64,000 bases of DNA from Enterococcus_D sp050529585. GTDB taxonomy: Bacteria; Bacillota; Bacilli; Lactobacillales; Enterococcaceae. The stretch is taken from positions 496,001 through 560,000 of the forward strand of contig NZ_CP172882.1 of NCBI RefSeq assembly GCF_050529585.1, written 5' to 3'. Positions 25,604-35,160 of the stretch are shown piece by piece. Made by a program: the position numbers and the translations under genes. Under the pieces are notes generated by a model. The model ran no database searches. It saw only the letters and a list, made by a program, of their open reading frames with translations, and was not told where the DNA came from. The first letter of the stretch is position 1. Every line of letters begins with the position of its first letter.

Positions 25604-26890
25604 ATGCTTAAAGTTTTAAATAATTACAAGTTTTCCATTGTTTTGTTAATTGGCGTTGTGTTAGGTGCAATCGCTGGATTGGTGTTAGGAGAACAAGCCA
25701 CTGTAGTCAAACCTATCGCCGATATTTTTCTTAATCTGGTTTTTTGTTTGATAGTGCCAATCGTATTCTTTTCTATCGCAGCTTCTATTGCCAATATGGA
25801 AAATATTAGTAAGTTGAAAAAGATTTTGTTGATTTTTTTAGTAGTTATTATTGTATCTGGTATGATTACCTCTATTTTGGCGCTCTTGACTGTAAGTATT
25901 TTTCCTGTGACTGATGGGCATCCAATTCAGCTAAGTGGGGACAATGAAGCATTGGAGGCCAGTTTGAATTTGGTCAATATGTTGACAGTGTCTGACTTCT
26001 CACTGCTGCTTTCTAAAGACAATATGCTGCCTTTGATCATCTTCTCTATCACGTTTGGTATTGCCACCAGTATGCTCGGTGACAAGGTGCCGGGAATGAA
26101 GCAGTTCTTGAATAATATGACTGAGATTTTCTCTAAAATGGTGGCTTTTGTTATGAAACTTGCGCCAATAGGAATTGCCTGTTATTTTGCTTCGATGATT
26201 GGTCAGCTAGGTGGCCAGGTAGTGGGTTCTATTGCACGTTTATCGATCATATATGTACTGTTTTGTATTTTATTCTTCGTGTTTACATCCACGGCGTATA
26301 CCTATTGGGGTGGTGGGATCGATGGGTTGAAATCCTATTGGAAACATATCACCTTGCCGCTGACTACGGCTATGGGTACTTGCAGTTCTACGGCTTGTAT
26401 CCCGGTGAATCTGATTGCAGCGCAACGAATGGGGATTCCTAATGATATTTGTGATATTGTGATTCCGCTAGGAGGAAGCACGCATAAAAATGGTGTAGTA
26501 AGTGTACAGATTATGAAAATTGCTTTCTTATTTGCCCTTTATCAACGAAACTTTGATTTGCAGCAAATGCTTTTAGCAGTATTGGTAGCGGTAATTTCCG
26601 GAATAATAGTTGGAACGATCCCGAGTGGGGGATTTATTGGTGAATTGTTCATCTGCACGGCTTTTGGGTTCCCTACAGAAGCAGTACCGCTAATTGTAAT
26701 CATGGGCACTTTAACTGATCCATTTTGTACAATGATCAATGTCACTTCTGATCCAGCTGTTTCAATGGTTATTGCTCGATTAATAGATGGTAAAAATTGG
26801 TTCAAAGAACAATCATCAAAGCCATTAAACACTGATTTTACTAAAGAAATAATGAATCATGAAGTCAAATCAACTGAAGGTGGTGTCTAA
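25604..26890 (+). CDS. DAACS-family dicarboxylate/amino acid:cation symporter
   Basis: 428 residues from the ATG at 25604 (AGGAGGAAGAG upstream). Multiple membrane spans, and the family signatures TAMGTCSSTACIPVNL (hairpin loop) and PLGGSTHKNG then GTLTDPFCTMINVTSDPAVS. DAACS proteins bring in amino acids or dicarboxylates with Na+ or H+. It overlaps the GH127 gene by one base (TAATG), so its substrate should be the one the glycosidase splits, which is unusual for a sugar enzyme. Confidence 0.88.
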   Translation: MLKVLNNYKFSIVLLIGVVLGAIAGLVLGEQATVVKPIADIFLNLVFCLIVPIVFFSIAASIANMENISKLKKILLIFLVVIIVSGMITSILALLTVSIFPVTDGHPIQLSGDNEALEASLNLVNMLTVSDFSLLLSKDNMLPLIIFSITFGIATSMLGDKVPGMKQFLNNMTEIFSKMVAFVMKLAPIGIACYFASMIGQLGGQVVGSIARLSIIYVLFCILFFVFTSTAYTYWGGGIDGLKSYWKHITLPLTTAMGTCSSTACIPVNLIAAQRMGIPNDICDIVIPLGGSTHKNGVVSVQIMKIAFLFALYQRNFDLQQMLLAVLVAVISGIIVGTIPSGGFIGELFICTAFGFPTEAVPLIVIMGTLTDPFCTMINVTSDPAVSMVIARLIDGKNWFKEQSSKPLNTDFTKEIMNHEVKSTEGGV

Positions 26891-29112
26891 TGGAAATGGA
26901 AGCAACAGTATTAACAACCGAGAAAATTGAAGAGATTTTGTTGAGTGATTTAGCAGATATATATTTAGGTAATCTTGGCACAGTAGATACGGACTTACAA
27001 TTGCCTTTTGAGGGAAAAAGAGGTAGTAGGTTTAGCTGGCAGACGGGTGAGATTTTGTTTATCAGTAACGAGGGAAAAGTTACACGGCCTACTTTTGGGG
27101 TTGGCAATCGTGAGGTGAACTTAGAAGTAACTGCCTCGATGGCTGGAATCACGAAACAAAGAATATTTACCGCAACGGTCTTGGAAGAAGAACAGAAAAC
27201 CACGATTGTAAAAGTCTATCCAGTTCATGTACAAAAAAAGGATTTAAAAAAATCACTGCCAAGTGTTTGCGTAGCTAAGTTGGACAATGGTGAATATACA
27301 ACAGTAGAGGTGGCTTGGAATCAACAGTATGTGTCTAAGGATATGTCCTCGATGCAAGGGCAGGTAGCGGGTGGAAAGTACCTTGTAGAATTGATCGTGA
27401 TTGAGGATTTTGAGACAGAACCTGTTCACCTATTAGAATCCTATGCTACTAAATTACTGCCAAATTCTCCATTTAAGGATGCAGCAGATCGGATGTTGTC
27501 TCATCTAGAACAAGTGGATATCGATCAATTGTTGTATAGTTTCCGGGAAGTAGCAGACTTATCTACTCGTGGAGCCAAACCAATGACAGGATGGGATGCT
27601 CCTGAATGCAATTTGAAAGGACATACCACGGGCCATTACCTTTCTTCGTTATCTTTGGCAGCATATGCTACAAAAAATCCGATTTACTATGAAAAGGTGG
27701 AAGCGTTGGTAAACGGCTTACGAGAATGTCAATTGGCTCTTGCAGATAAAGGGATGCATGAAGGATTCATCAGCGCTTATTCCGAGAAACAATTCGATCT
27801 GTTGGAGAAATTCACAACTTACCCAACTATATGGGCACCCTATTATACACTTGATAAGCTTTTTCAGGGATTATTGGATAGTTATCAATATGCTGATAAT
27901 GAAACAGGATTGAGTGCTGCAGTAGCCTTAGGTGATTGGACCACAAAGCGTTTAGCAAAACTGTTGCCAGAACAACTGAACAAGATGTGGTCGATCTATA
28001 TAGCTGGAGAATTTGGTGGCATGATTTCAGCTTTGATGCGTTTGTATCATTTGACGCATGAAGAGAAATATCTGAATACTGCTTTACTTTTTGAGAACGA
28101 CAAACTATTTGTTCCAATGGCAGAGAATTTTGACACGTTGGACGGTGTGCATGCCAACCAGCATATCCCGCAGATTTTGGGTGCTTTAGATATTTATGAA
28201 GAGACCGGTGAAAAAAAATATTATGAGATCGCTGAGAATTTTTGGCAGATTGTCACAAATCATCACGCGTATTCTATAGGTGGTGTTGGCGAAACAGAAA
28301 TGTTTAAAGGACATGGGGCAATTCGCAACTATATAACGAGCAAATCTGCTGAGAGTTGTGCCAGCCACAACTTATTGAAACTGTCACGTAAGCTATTCGA
28401 TATTCACCCAGATAAAGCATATATGGACTACTATGAGAATGTCCTCCATAATCATTTGCTTTCAGCGGCCAGTCATAGCTGTGATGGTGGGACGACATAT
28501 TTTATGCCTTTAGAACCAGCTGCCCACAAGCATTTTGACACAGACGAAAATACTTGCTGCCATGGAACTGGTTTGGAAACATTACTACGTTTTCAAAAAG
28601 ATATCTATGCGTTTGCTGATGATACTGTATACGTTAACCTGTTCTATCCGAGTGAAGTCAAAGCAAAGGATATCGCCATTCGGCAGCTACATGCGGATAA
28701 TCATCGAATTGAATTAGTGGTTGATTTGCCGGCATCAAAAACATTGAAGATTCGCCGACCACAATGGGCTGATCTACTATCATTGACCGTTTCTGGACAG
28801 GTTAAAGAGTGTTCTGATATGGATTACCTAGTATTTACTGGAGAGATGGTCAATACAAAGATTATTCTTGACCTGAAGCCAGTAGTACGTCTGATTGCTG
28901 CGAATGATGATCCCACGGTCTGTTCCATTGCATATGGACGAGATATTTTAGCTGAAATTTCTGAATCAAATGAATATCAACAACTATCTTTTGAAAAAAT
29001 AAAAAAAGGGATTGTTGAAAAAAATAATTACTACCAGCTAGATGGACGTCAATTCGTACCATTGAATCAAATTAATGAACAAAGTTATCATGTATACTTT
29101 CAAATTGTTTAG
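26890..29112 (+). CDS. GH127 beta-L-arabinofuranosidase family protein
   Basis: 740 residues, no signal peptide, so cytoplasmic. The (alpha/alpha)6 core is marked by LKGHTTGHYLSSLSLA. The metal/nucleophile residues of GH127 are present: Glu and Cys in SAESCASHN (near residue 490) and the Cys pair in DENTCCHGTG (near 558), matching the Zn-bound cysteines known from Bifidobacterium HypBA1. That enzyme removes beta-L-arabinofuranose from hydroxyproline-linked sugars. The pairing with an amino acid symporter suggests arabinosylated amino acids or short glycopeptides from plant wall proteins. Confidence 0.88.
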   Translation: MEMEATVLTTEKIEEILLSDLADIYLGNLGTVDTDLQLPFEGKRGSRFSWQTGEILFISNEGKVTRPTFGVGNREVNLEVTASMAGITKQRIFTATVLEEEQKTTIVKVYPVHVQKKDLKKSLPSVCVAKLDNGEYTTVEVAWNQQYVSKDMSSMQGQVAGGKYLVELIVIEDFETEPVHLLESYATKLLPNSPFKDAADRMLSHLEQVDIDQLLYSFREVADLSTRGAKPMTGWDAPECNLKGHTTGHYLSSLSLAAYATKNPIYYEKVEALVNGLRECQLALADKGMHEGFISAYSEKQFDLLEKFTTYPTIWAPYYTLDKLFQGLLDSYQYADNETGLSAAVALGDWTTKRLAKLLPEQLNKMWSIYIAGEFGGMISALMRLYHLTHEEKYLNTALLFENDKLFVPMAENFDTLDGVHANQHIPQILGALDIYEETGEKKYYEIAENFWQIVTNHHAYSIGGVGETEMFKGHGAIRNYITSKSAESCASHNLLKLSRKLFDIHPDKAYMDYYENVLHNHLLSAASHSCDGGTTYFMPLEPAAHKHFDTDENTCCHGTGLETLLRFQKDIYAFADDTVYVNLFYPSEVKAKDIAIRQLHADNHRIELVVDLPASKTLKIRRPQWADLLSLTVSGQVKECSDMDYLVFTGEMVNTKIILDLKPVVRLIAANDDPTVCSIAYGRDILAEISESNEYQQLSFEKIKKGIVEKNNYYQLDGRQFVPLNQINEQSYHVYFQIV

Positions 29113-29223
29113 TATAATCATTGCTGCCTTGTAAAATAGAATACTCTTTCAATCTAGAATTTAAGCAAAGCAGGTTGCATAGGGTAGATAAAAGATATAG
29201 GTAGCTAAGCACATGAATGTGTA

Positions 29224-29373
29224 TAAAAAAGCTAAAATCATCCAAAAGATGGTTTTAGCTTTTTTCATGGAAAAAGAACCAATGAACGTCTATGTCAACG
29301 TATGCTGATACCATTTCTTTCCGCTAAATCGCAGGAAGAAAATCAGTCCACGAACGCCCCATTCGATCGTCAT
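29224..29373. repeat. direct repeat, intact copy at the MATE gene end
   Basis: Terminator hairpin plus the 3' end of the MATE gene; the partner copy is at 24307-24447. The intervening 4.8 kb is the AraC/DAACS/GH127 module. Confidence 0.85.
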
Positions 29374-30675
29374 GACCACATAGATCCCCGTCAAACCATA
29401 GCCCAATACGATTCCCGCCAAGTACCCCATGCCGATCCGAAAGATCCACATTGAAAGCAGCGAAGCCATCGTGGTGAAGTTGGCATCGCCTGCAGCTCGT
29501 AATGCGGCAGGCAAAATGAAGCCGATGCTCCAAGTCAAAAAGTGCATCACAATGGCAATCAAATAGAGTCTGTAAATCGCTGGGATAATGACTGCCGGAG
29601 GATTGAAAAGGCGCATCCCAAATGAAAAGAAGGGCAGCAGACTTAAGTCAACAACAAGAAACGCCACCATGCCAGTCAAAACAAAGGCTTTCGTAAACTT
29701 CTTGGCGTCTGCAATATTGCCCCGTCCAATACTTTGACCCACGATTGGCACAAGGGATGTGGCCAATGCGCTAGGAATGATTTCTGAAATCTGAATCCAT
29801 GAAGACGCAATCGCGTTGGTAGCAATCACATTGGTTCCAAAACTGACGATCATTGTTTGGATAATGATTTTTCCGCCATTAAAAAACAACGATTCAGCAG
29901 CAAAGGGAATACTGATTTTTAACACTTTGCTGATAACTTTCATGCGAATATGCAGAAAATCTTCTTTCTTTAATAAAAAGAGGCCGCGATTGATGCGCAA
30001 TGTGTAGACAGCAAAGAGCATCCCAATCACCCTTGAAATCAATAGAGAACTGATCAATCCAATCATCCCCATGCCTAATACATGCAAAAAGAGAATATTG
30101 AAGACAATGTAGACAAAGTTCATCAGCAAAGACAATTTCAAGGATGCCTTTGTCCGGCCGATTCCTCTTAAGCTGCCATTTGTACCTTCAACGACTGCTT
30201 GCAACGGATAAGAAGCCAGCAACCCCAATAAATAGATTTGGGCGTTCTCCAAGACCAACGGTTCAGCCTGACCGAATAGCAAGTGCAAAATGTTTTGGTG
30301 AAAACAAGCAATCAAGAGACTGACGGTACAAGCCACAAATACCGCACCGTAAACCGTCCCGCTGCAGACTTTACTCAGTTGTTTGATGTCTTTTTTGCCA
30401 AAATACTGGGCCATCAGTACCGTCCCCCCCAGCCCTACAGCAGTAAATGTGTTGACCAAAAAGAAATGCAAGCTGCCCACCATACTGACGGCACTAACAG
30501 CTTCGGTACCAGCAGAGCTGATCATCGCTGTATTGACAAAGTTAAAACTCACAAGAAAGAATTGATCGAGAATCACGGGCAAAACGAGAGAGAGGATAAA
30601 TGGATAGGCAATATCTTGCCCGGAATAAAAAGATTTTAGCCAATTGGAACTACTACGGACAACAGATTTGATCAT
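29290..30675 (-). CDS. MATE-family multidrug/metabolite efflux protein
   Basis: 461 residues from the ATG at 30675, with twelve expected membrane spans; ILSLVLPVILDQFFLVSFNFVNTAMI and MVGSLHFFLVNTFTAVGLGGTVLMAQYFG are typical of MATE. A longer frame beginning TTG at 30756 is rejected because that TTGACA is the promoter -35. It exports cationic drugs or metabolites using Na+ or H+. The end of the gene is duplicated at 24307. Confidence 0.88.
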   Translation of the reverse strand: MIKSVVRSSSNWLKSFYSGQDIAYPFILSLVLPVILDQFFLVSFNFVNTAMISSAGTEAVSAVSMVGSLHFFLVNTFTAVGLGGTVLMAQYFGKKDIKQLSKVCSGTVYGAVFVACTVSLLIACFHQNILHLLFGQAEPLVLENAQIYLLGLLASYPLQAVVEGTNGSLRGIGRTKASLKLSLLMNFVYIVFNILFLHVLGMGMIGLISSLLISRVIGMLFAVYTLRINRGLFLLKKEDFLHIRMKVISKVLKISIPFAAESLFFNGGKIIIQTMIVSFGTNVIATNAIASSWIQISEIIPSALATSLVPIVGQSIGRGNIADAKKFTKAFVLTGMVAFLVVDLSLLPFFSFGMRLFNPPAVIIPAIYRLYLIAIVMHFLTWSIGFILPAALRAAGDANFTTMASLLSMWIFRIGMGYLAGIVLGYGLTGIYVVMTIEWGVRGLIFFLRFSGKKWYQHTLT

Positions 30676-30727
30676 GTTCAACGAGGACACACCCTTATAT
30701 TTACTTTTGCACACGGTTTCATTTTTA

Positions 30728-30756
30728 ATGCTATCCTTTATGTGCACGTGTGTCAA
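30728..30756 (-). promoter_or_regulatory. promoter of the MATE gene
   Basis: On the minus strand TTGACA (30756-30751), 17 nt, TAGCAT (30733-30728). Confidence 0.65.
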
Positions 30757-30879
30757 TGTGAAATAAGTCGCAAGATGTGGAAATTGACGAAATTACACAA
30801 GTTTATCTCGATTTTTTTATCACCTGATAAAAAGGATTAGGTGTTTTATGAAAAAGTCAGTGAAAACGCAAAATATCCC

Positions 30880-30908
30880 TTGCTACGATTGAAAGTAAAG
30901 GCTATCAT
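30880..30908 (+). promoter_or_regulatory. promoter of the membrane/coiled-coil pair
   Basis: TTGCTA, 17 nt, TATCAT. Confidence 0.5.
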
Positions 30909-30944
30909 AATCTTGTTAATAAATAAAATTAGGGTGGTAAAAAA

Positions 30945-31460
30945 ATGAAAGAGTACCAAGATATTATGGGTGAATATCAGAAGCAAAAGCAATACTACAA
31001 GAAAATCATGGTGGTATCTATCGGATTGATCGTACTAGCAAGCGTCATCGTTTCTTTAGATGTTGTAAGAATCAATCCTTTGCTTATTTATTTGGTGGGA
31101 ATGGGCATTGCTCTTTTTTATGCAAATAAAACCCGCGTCGAGAGTAAATCATATGCACAATTAAAGAAATATTTGCGAAAAGCAAATCCAAAATTATTTC
31201 AACAAGAAGCGCTTGTCTTTTTTATTGACCAACAACTCAATAAATTGCCGCAAGAAGAAGCAAGTAGTCTTTTTGATTGGTTAGCACAAGAGAAAAAATG
31301 GCAAGACAAAGAAGCACGGACAGCGTTTCACGGGAAAGTGGATGAATTGCGTGCGTATTATTTGTTCCTCAATGAGATGACCGGTGATGAAGAAAATGGG
31401 GAAATCACTCTGGATACATTTCGGGCATTAGGAACAAACCATAATAAAGAGTTGGTCTAA
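30945..31460 (+). CDS. membrane protein with two spans, function unknown
   Basis: 171 residues: a charged N-terminal helix (QKQKQYYKK), two adjacent hydrophobic segments (about 22-60), then a soluble helical domain rich in Glu, Lys and Gln. I do not recognise a family. Thirteen nt later a secreted coiled-coil protein begins, so the two probably act together at the cell surface. Confidence 0.65.
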   Translation: MKEYQDIMGEYQKQKQYYKKIMVVSIGLIVLASVIVSLDVVRINPLLIYLVGMGIALFYANKTRVESKSYAQLKKYLRKANPKLFQQEALVFFIDQQLNKLPQEEASSLFDWLAQEKKWQDKEARTAFHGKVDELRAYYLFLNEMTGDEENGEITLDTFRALGTNHNKELV

Positions 31461-31473
31461 TAGGAGAGAAAGA

Positions 31474-32757
31474 ATGAAATTAAGAAAAGAGTTATTAGGG
31501 ATAATTTTGGCTTTTTCAATGACAGGGATCATTGCAACCTCTGTGAATGCAAATGCCTACCAAGATGTCTATGATCAGCAAGAAAAACAAGAACAAAAAA
31601 TCAATACATTGCTTCAATCAGAGTTTATCTCAGAAGAGGAACAAAGCACATTAGAACATGAATTGACCTCGTTTGATCAAGTGAAAGATTCTGAAAATAG
31701 ACAAGGTTTATTGGATTTGATCGCGCAAAGTGAAGCAGCGCTCGCAAAAGTTGAAAAGAGTGTGTCATCTGCAGAAGCCAATGCCGTTAAAACAGAACTT
31801 AGCCAAGTCAAAACACAACTAGATGCGTTGGCTAAAAAAAGCGATGAAGCGTTTATTACCAAAGACGATCAAACGCAAATCAATGAAATCACAGAGAAGT
31901 ATCAAGCTGTTGCTGGAACGAAAGAAATCGCACCGGTCAGGTCTTTAGCAAATGAAGTAACAACGCTGGCTAAAGCAGTCGAGAGTCATCAAAAAGAACT
32001 GATTTCTCTAGTTGATAAGCTTAAAGAAGATAACAAAGCAACAGATACATTGCTGAAAAAAGACTATTTGTCAGAGAGCGATAAAAAAGACTTAACGCAA
32101 AACAAAGCAGACAACCAAACATTTTTTGAAGATGCGGATGAGAAGCAAGCGGTCGAAGCGCGGCAAAGCACTTCGGCGAAGCTGATTGAAAATATCAGCC
32201 AAAGGCAAGAAGCGACTGCCAAAGAATTCAAAGATTATGAATCTAAAGCCAAATCACTGATCAAAGAAACAACATCATTGCTTGATGATGGTGATCTTTC
32301 AGAGGATGAAACAAAAGAGCTGACAACTGCGAAAACAACCTTAGAAGAGACATTGGCGTTGAAAGACTATAAGCCAGGCGACCTAAAAGATGACTTTTCT
32401 GCATTGGATAGCCAATATGACAGCGCGAAGACAAATAGTGATAAACGGATCGCTGATAAGAAAAAAGAAGCTGAAGCAGCTGCGAAGGCTGAACAAGAGA
32501 AGAAAGCCAAAGAACAAGCAGCAGCCGCGGAGCAAGCGAAAGCCGAGGAAGCGAATCAAGCGAGTGCCAACCAAGCCACGCCATCTCCTTCATTGGTTGG
32601 CGAATGGTACCAAGCACCTGCAGGATATAAGTTCTTGAAGGTCGAAAGTGGCAAGACGTATGGCCAAGTGAAGATTCCAAGTAATTTTTCACTGATTACC
32701 GTATCAGAGGCGCAGAACTATAGTCCTGGACATGGAAATGGCTATGCGAAGCAATAA
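31474..32757 (+). CDS. secreted coiled-coil protein
   Basis: 427 residues. A clear signal peptide (KLRKELLGIILAFSMTGIIA, cleavage likely near Asn-Ala-Asn-Ala at residue 28). Residues ~30-310 are continuous helix with three similar sub-blocks, each with a LL..(S/D)(F/Y)(I/L)SE motif. A Lys/Glu/Ala-rich linker (about 315-365) leads to a short C-terminal domain EWYQAPAGYKFLKVESGK. There is no LPxTG anchor. It probably stays in the wall or is released; role unknown. Confidence 0.75.
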   Translation: MKLRKELLGIILAFSMTGIIATSVNANAYQDVYDQQEKQEQKINTLLQSEFISEEEQSTLEHELTSFDQVKDSENRQGLLDLIAQSEAALAKVEKSVSSAEANAVKTELSQVKTQLDALAKKSDEAFITKDDQTQINEITEKYQAVAGTKEIAPVRSLANEVTTLAKAVESHQKELISLVDKLKEDNKATDTLLKKDYLSESDKKDLTQNKADNQTFFEDADEKQAVEARQSTSAKLIENISQRQEATAKEFKDYESKAKSLIKETTSLLDDGDLSEDETKELTTAKTTLEETLALKDYKPGDLKDDFSALDSQYDSAKTNSDKRIADKKKEAEAAAKAEQEKKAKEQAAAAEQAKAEEANQASANQATPSPSLVGEWYQAPAGYKFLKVESGKTYGQVKIPSNFSLITVSEAQNYSPGHGNGYAKQ

Positions 32758-32771
32758 AGAATAGTAGATTG

Positions 32772-32815
32772 ATTCGAGGCAAATACAAATGTATTTGCTC
32801 CGAATCATTTTTTTA
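32772..32815 (+). terminator. intrinsic terminator
   Basis: GATTCGAGGCAAATAC pairs with GTATTTGCTCCGAATC, then a T run. Confidence 0.8.
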
Positions 32816-32935
32816 TATAATAAGATGAAGACCCATACGAATACCTAGGGAAATCAAACCATTTATTACTGAATAAACCAATGATATACTTAAAATATAG
32901 TAGGCAGAAAATATGCAGAAAATGGAGTCAGAACG

Positions 32936-34609
32936 ATGGACAACGCATTAATTTTTGAAGAACATCATTTTCAAGAAGGTGATATTTCAAGTGTGACGAC
33001 AGCTTATATCAATCAATATCCAATCGTATATATTCTTTATAATCGTCAGAACCATAAAAAACCAATTGCTTATATAGGACAAACAGTACAAGTAAATAAG
33101 CGAATGCAACAGCATATAAAGGATCCTAAGCGTAAAGGAATTCAAGAAGCGCTCTTAATAGGGCATGAGAAATTCAACCAATCAGCTACATACAATATCG
33201 AAACAAATTTGATCAATCATTTTATTGGAGACGAAAAATTTCAATTACAGAATGTAAGTCAAACAAGACAAGTTCAAATGCATCAATATTACGAAAAAGA
33301 ATTTTATGATGAAATCATTTTTCGTGAACTATGGGAAGAGCTTCAAAAGCGACATTTAGCTGTACATTCAATTGATACGATTAGAAATAAAGATGTTTAT
33401 AAATTGTCCCCCTTTAAAGAGCTAACACCCGAACAACTTGATATAAAGTTAGATATTATTGCGTATTGTAAGAAATCAATCAATTCAAATGATTCGCAAA
33501 AAGTTTTTATGATTGAAGGCGATGCGGGGACTGGGAAAAGTGTTTTATTGACCTCACTATATAATACACTTCAAGATTTCACCAAAACGGAGTCGATTTT
33601 TAAGGGAACAGATAATTACCTATTAGTGAACCATTCAGAGATGCTAAAAACATATCATTCTATGGCGGATAGTTTACCAAATTTAAAAAAGAATCATATA
33701 CTCAAGCCAACAACTTTTATCAATCAAATAGACAAAAATCAAAAAGAACCAGATATAGTAATCGTAGATGAAGCACATTTGTTACTCACCAAGAGAGATA
33801 GTTACAATAACTTTCACTTTGATAATCAGTTAGAGGAAATCGTAAAGAGATCAAAAATAACTATTTGCATTTTTGACCCTAAGCAAGTTTTAAAAATCAA
33901 AAGTTATTGGGATGAGAATCAATTAACTATTTTTCAAAAAAAATATGGGGCAACTAGATATCATTTAACAAATCAGTTGAGAATGCAAAGCAGCCCAATG
34001 GTAGTCCAATGGATTGATGCATTTGTTCATAAACGCATCGGTGATCTTCCAGAATCAACAGATAGGTTTGTGCTACAGATTATGGACGCTCCTGAAAAAC
34101 TAAAAACTAAGATTTCTGCATTAGATGAGCAAGACGGGTTATCAAGGTTGATAGCTACATTTGATTATACCCATAAAAAAGATGGTGCTTCCTATTTGGT
34201 GGATCCAGATGGTATCAATATGTCTTGGAATTCTACTGATTCTAAAGTAACTTGGGCGGAGCGCCCTGAAACGATTCATGAAGTAGGATCGATTTATACG
34301 ATTCAAGGTTTTGATTTGAATCATGTTGGCTTAGTATTGGGGCCATCAATCGATTATGATCCTATTGCGGATGTACTGACCATTGATATTGATCAATACA
34401 AGGATACTGGCGCTTTTATCGGTAGGGAAGACATGGATCAGGAGACCACGAATTATGCAAAAGAAAAAATCATTTTAAATTCAGTCAATATTTTGATGAA
34501 AAGAGCGATTAAAGGGTTATATATTTATGCAGTTAATCCCAAGTTGCGAGAAAAACTATTAGCGATTCAAACTGAAAGGGAAGAGAGAAGCCATGAGCGA
34601 TACATCTGA
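32936..34609 (+). CDS. GIY-YIG nuclease fused to DUF2075 P-loop ATPase/helicase
   Basis: 557 residues. The N-terminal nuclease has YPIVYILYN (near 29) and IAYIGQTVQVNKRMQQH (near 45-60), the GIY-YIG strands with the Arg helix. Near residue 195 comes Walker A EGDAGTGKSVLL, then Walker B DIVIVDEAHLLL near 276, and DUF2075 motifs such as LTNQLRM and SIYTIQGFDLNHVGLVLG. Such fusions resemble nuclease-helicases that sense and cut foreign nucleic acid. It overlaps the MazG-like gene by 17 nt, so both are made together. AT-rich compared with the core genes. Confidence 0.85.
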   Translation: MDNALIFEEHHFQEGDISSVTTAYINQYPIVYILYNRQNHKKPIAYIGQTVQVNKRMQQHIKDPKRKGIQEALLIGHEKFNQSATYNIETNLINHFIGDEKFQLQNVSQTRQVQMHQYYEKEFYDEIIFRELWEELQKRHLAVHSIDTIRNKDVYKLSPFKELTPEQLDIKLDIIAYCKKSINSNDSQKVFMIEGDAGTGKSVLLTSLYNTLQDFTKTESIFKGTDNYLLVNHSEMLKTYHSMADSLPNLKKNHILKPTTFINQIDKNQKEPDIVIVDEAHLLLTKRDSYNNFHFDNQLEEIVKRSKITICIFDPKQVLKIKSYWDENQLTIFQKKYGATRYHLTNQLRMQSSPMVVQWIDAFVHKRIGDLPESTDRFVLQIMDAPEKLKTKISALDEQDGLSRLIATFDYTHKKDGASYLVDPDGINMSWNSTDSKVTWAERPETIHEVGSIYTIQGFDLNHVGLVLGPSIDYDPIADVLTIDIDQYKDTGAFIGREDMDQETTNYAKEKIILNSVNILMKRAIKGLYIYAVNPKLREKLLAIQTEREERSHERYI

Positions 34610-34928
34610 TACAATGGAGAGGATAAATAAATTTCGTGATGAAAGAAATTGGCGTCAATTTCATAATGAGAAAGATCTAGCACTGTCAATATCTATTGAA
34701 GCAGCAGAACTACTTGAAATATTCCAATGGAAATCTTCGGAGGAAGCACGCAAAGATTTTGAACACTTAAAAGAAGAAATAGCGGATGTTTTGATTTATA
34801 GTTATATGTTGGCAGATAACTTAAATTTAAATATTGATGAAATCATCAAAGAAAAACTAGAGAAGAATAATCTCAAGTATCCAATAGAAAAAAGTAAAGA
34901 TTCGAAGCATAAATATGATGAATTATAA
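34593..34928 (+). CDS. MazG-like nucleotide pyrophosphohydrolase (accessory copy)
   Basis: 111 residues. NWRQFHNEKDLALSISIEAAELLE carries the E-x-x-E pair of the MazG fold, and EEIADVLIYSYMLAD the E-x-x-D metal site. The family hydrolyses (d)NTPs to monophosphates. It is about four-fifths identical to the stand-alone protein at 47979, but is more AT-rich at DNA level. Being fused in an overlapping operon to a nuclease-ATPase suggests dNTP depletion during a defence response, by analogy with other nucleotide-depleting systems; unproven. Confidence 0.88.
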   Translation: MSDTSDTMERINKFRDERNWRQFHNEKDLALSISIEAAELLEIFQWKSSEEARKDFEHLKEEIADVLIYSYMLADNLNLNIDEIIKEKLEKNNLKYPIEKSKDSKHKYDEL

Positions 34929-35011
34929 TTGAGTCGGCCATTGAAAAATGAATAATAGAAGGGAGAAAACAGATCAAAACGTTTTACCAATTTAGTTAAA
35001 GTACAAAAGTG

Positions 35012-35143
35012 ATGTTTTTCATTTTTATATCAGCTACTGCTTTAACACAACTTCATAATAGGTATATCAATATGCCCATTAATACTGCTAGTCCTGATCA
35101 TAGTCGTTTTGAATTAAAAAGTTGGATTGAAAAACTGCTTTAG
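35012..35143 (+). pseudogene. short ORF, probable C-terminal fragment
   Basis: 43 codons from the ATG at 35012, ending RFELKSWIEKLL; it has no ribosome site. The second half (HNRYINMPINTASPDHSRF) looks like the tail of a larger protein. I do not recognise it. Confidence 0.3.
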
Positions 35144-35160
35144 AATTAGGAGGAGTAAGA

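Noticed and set aside
30676..30756. Longer MATE start at TTG 30756
   Set aside because: That TTGACA forms the -35 of a good promoter, so translation cannot begin there.
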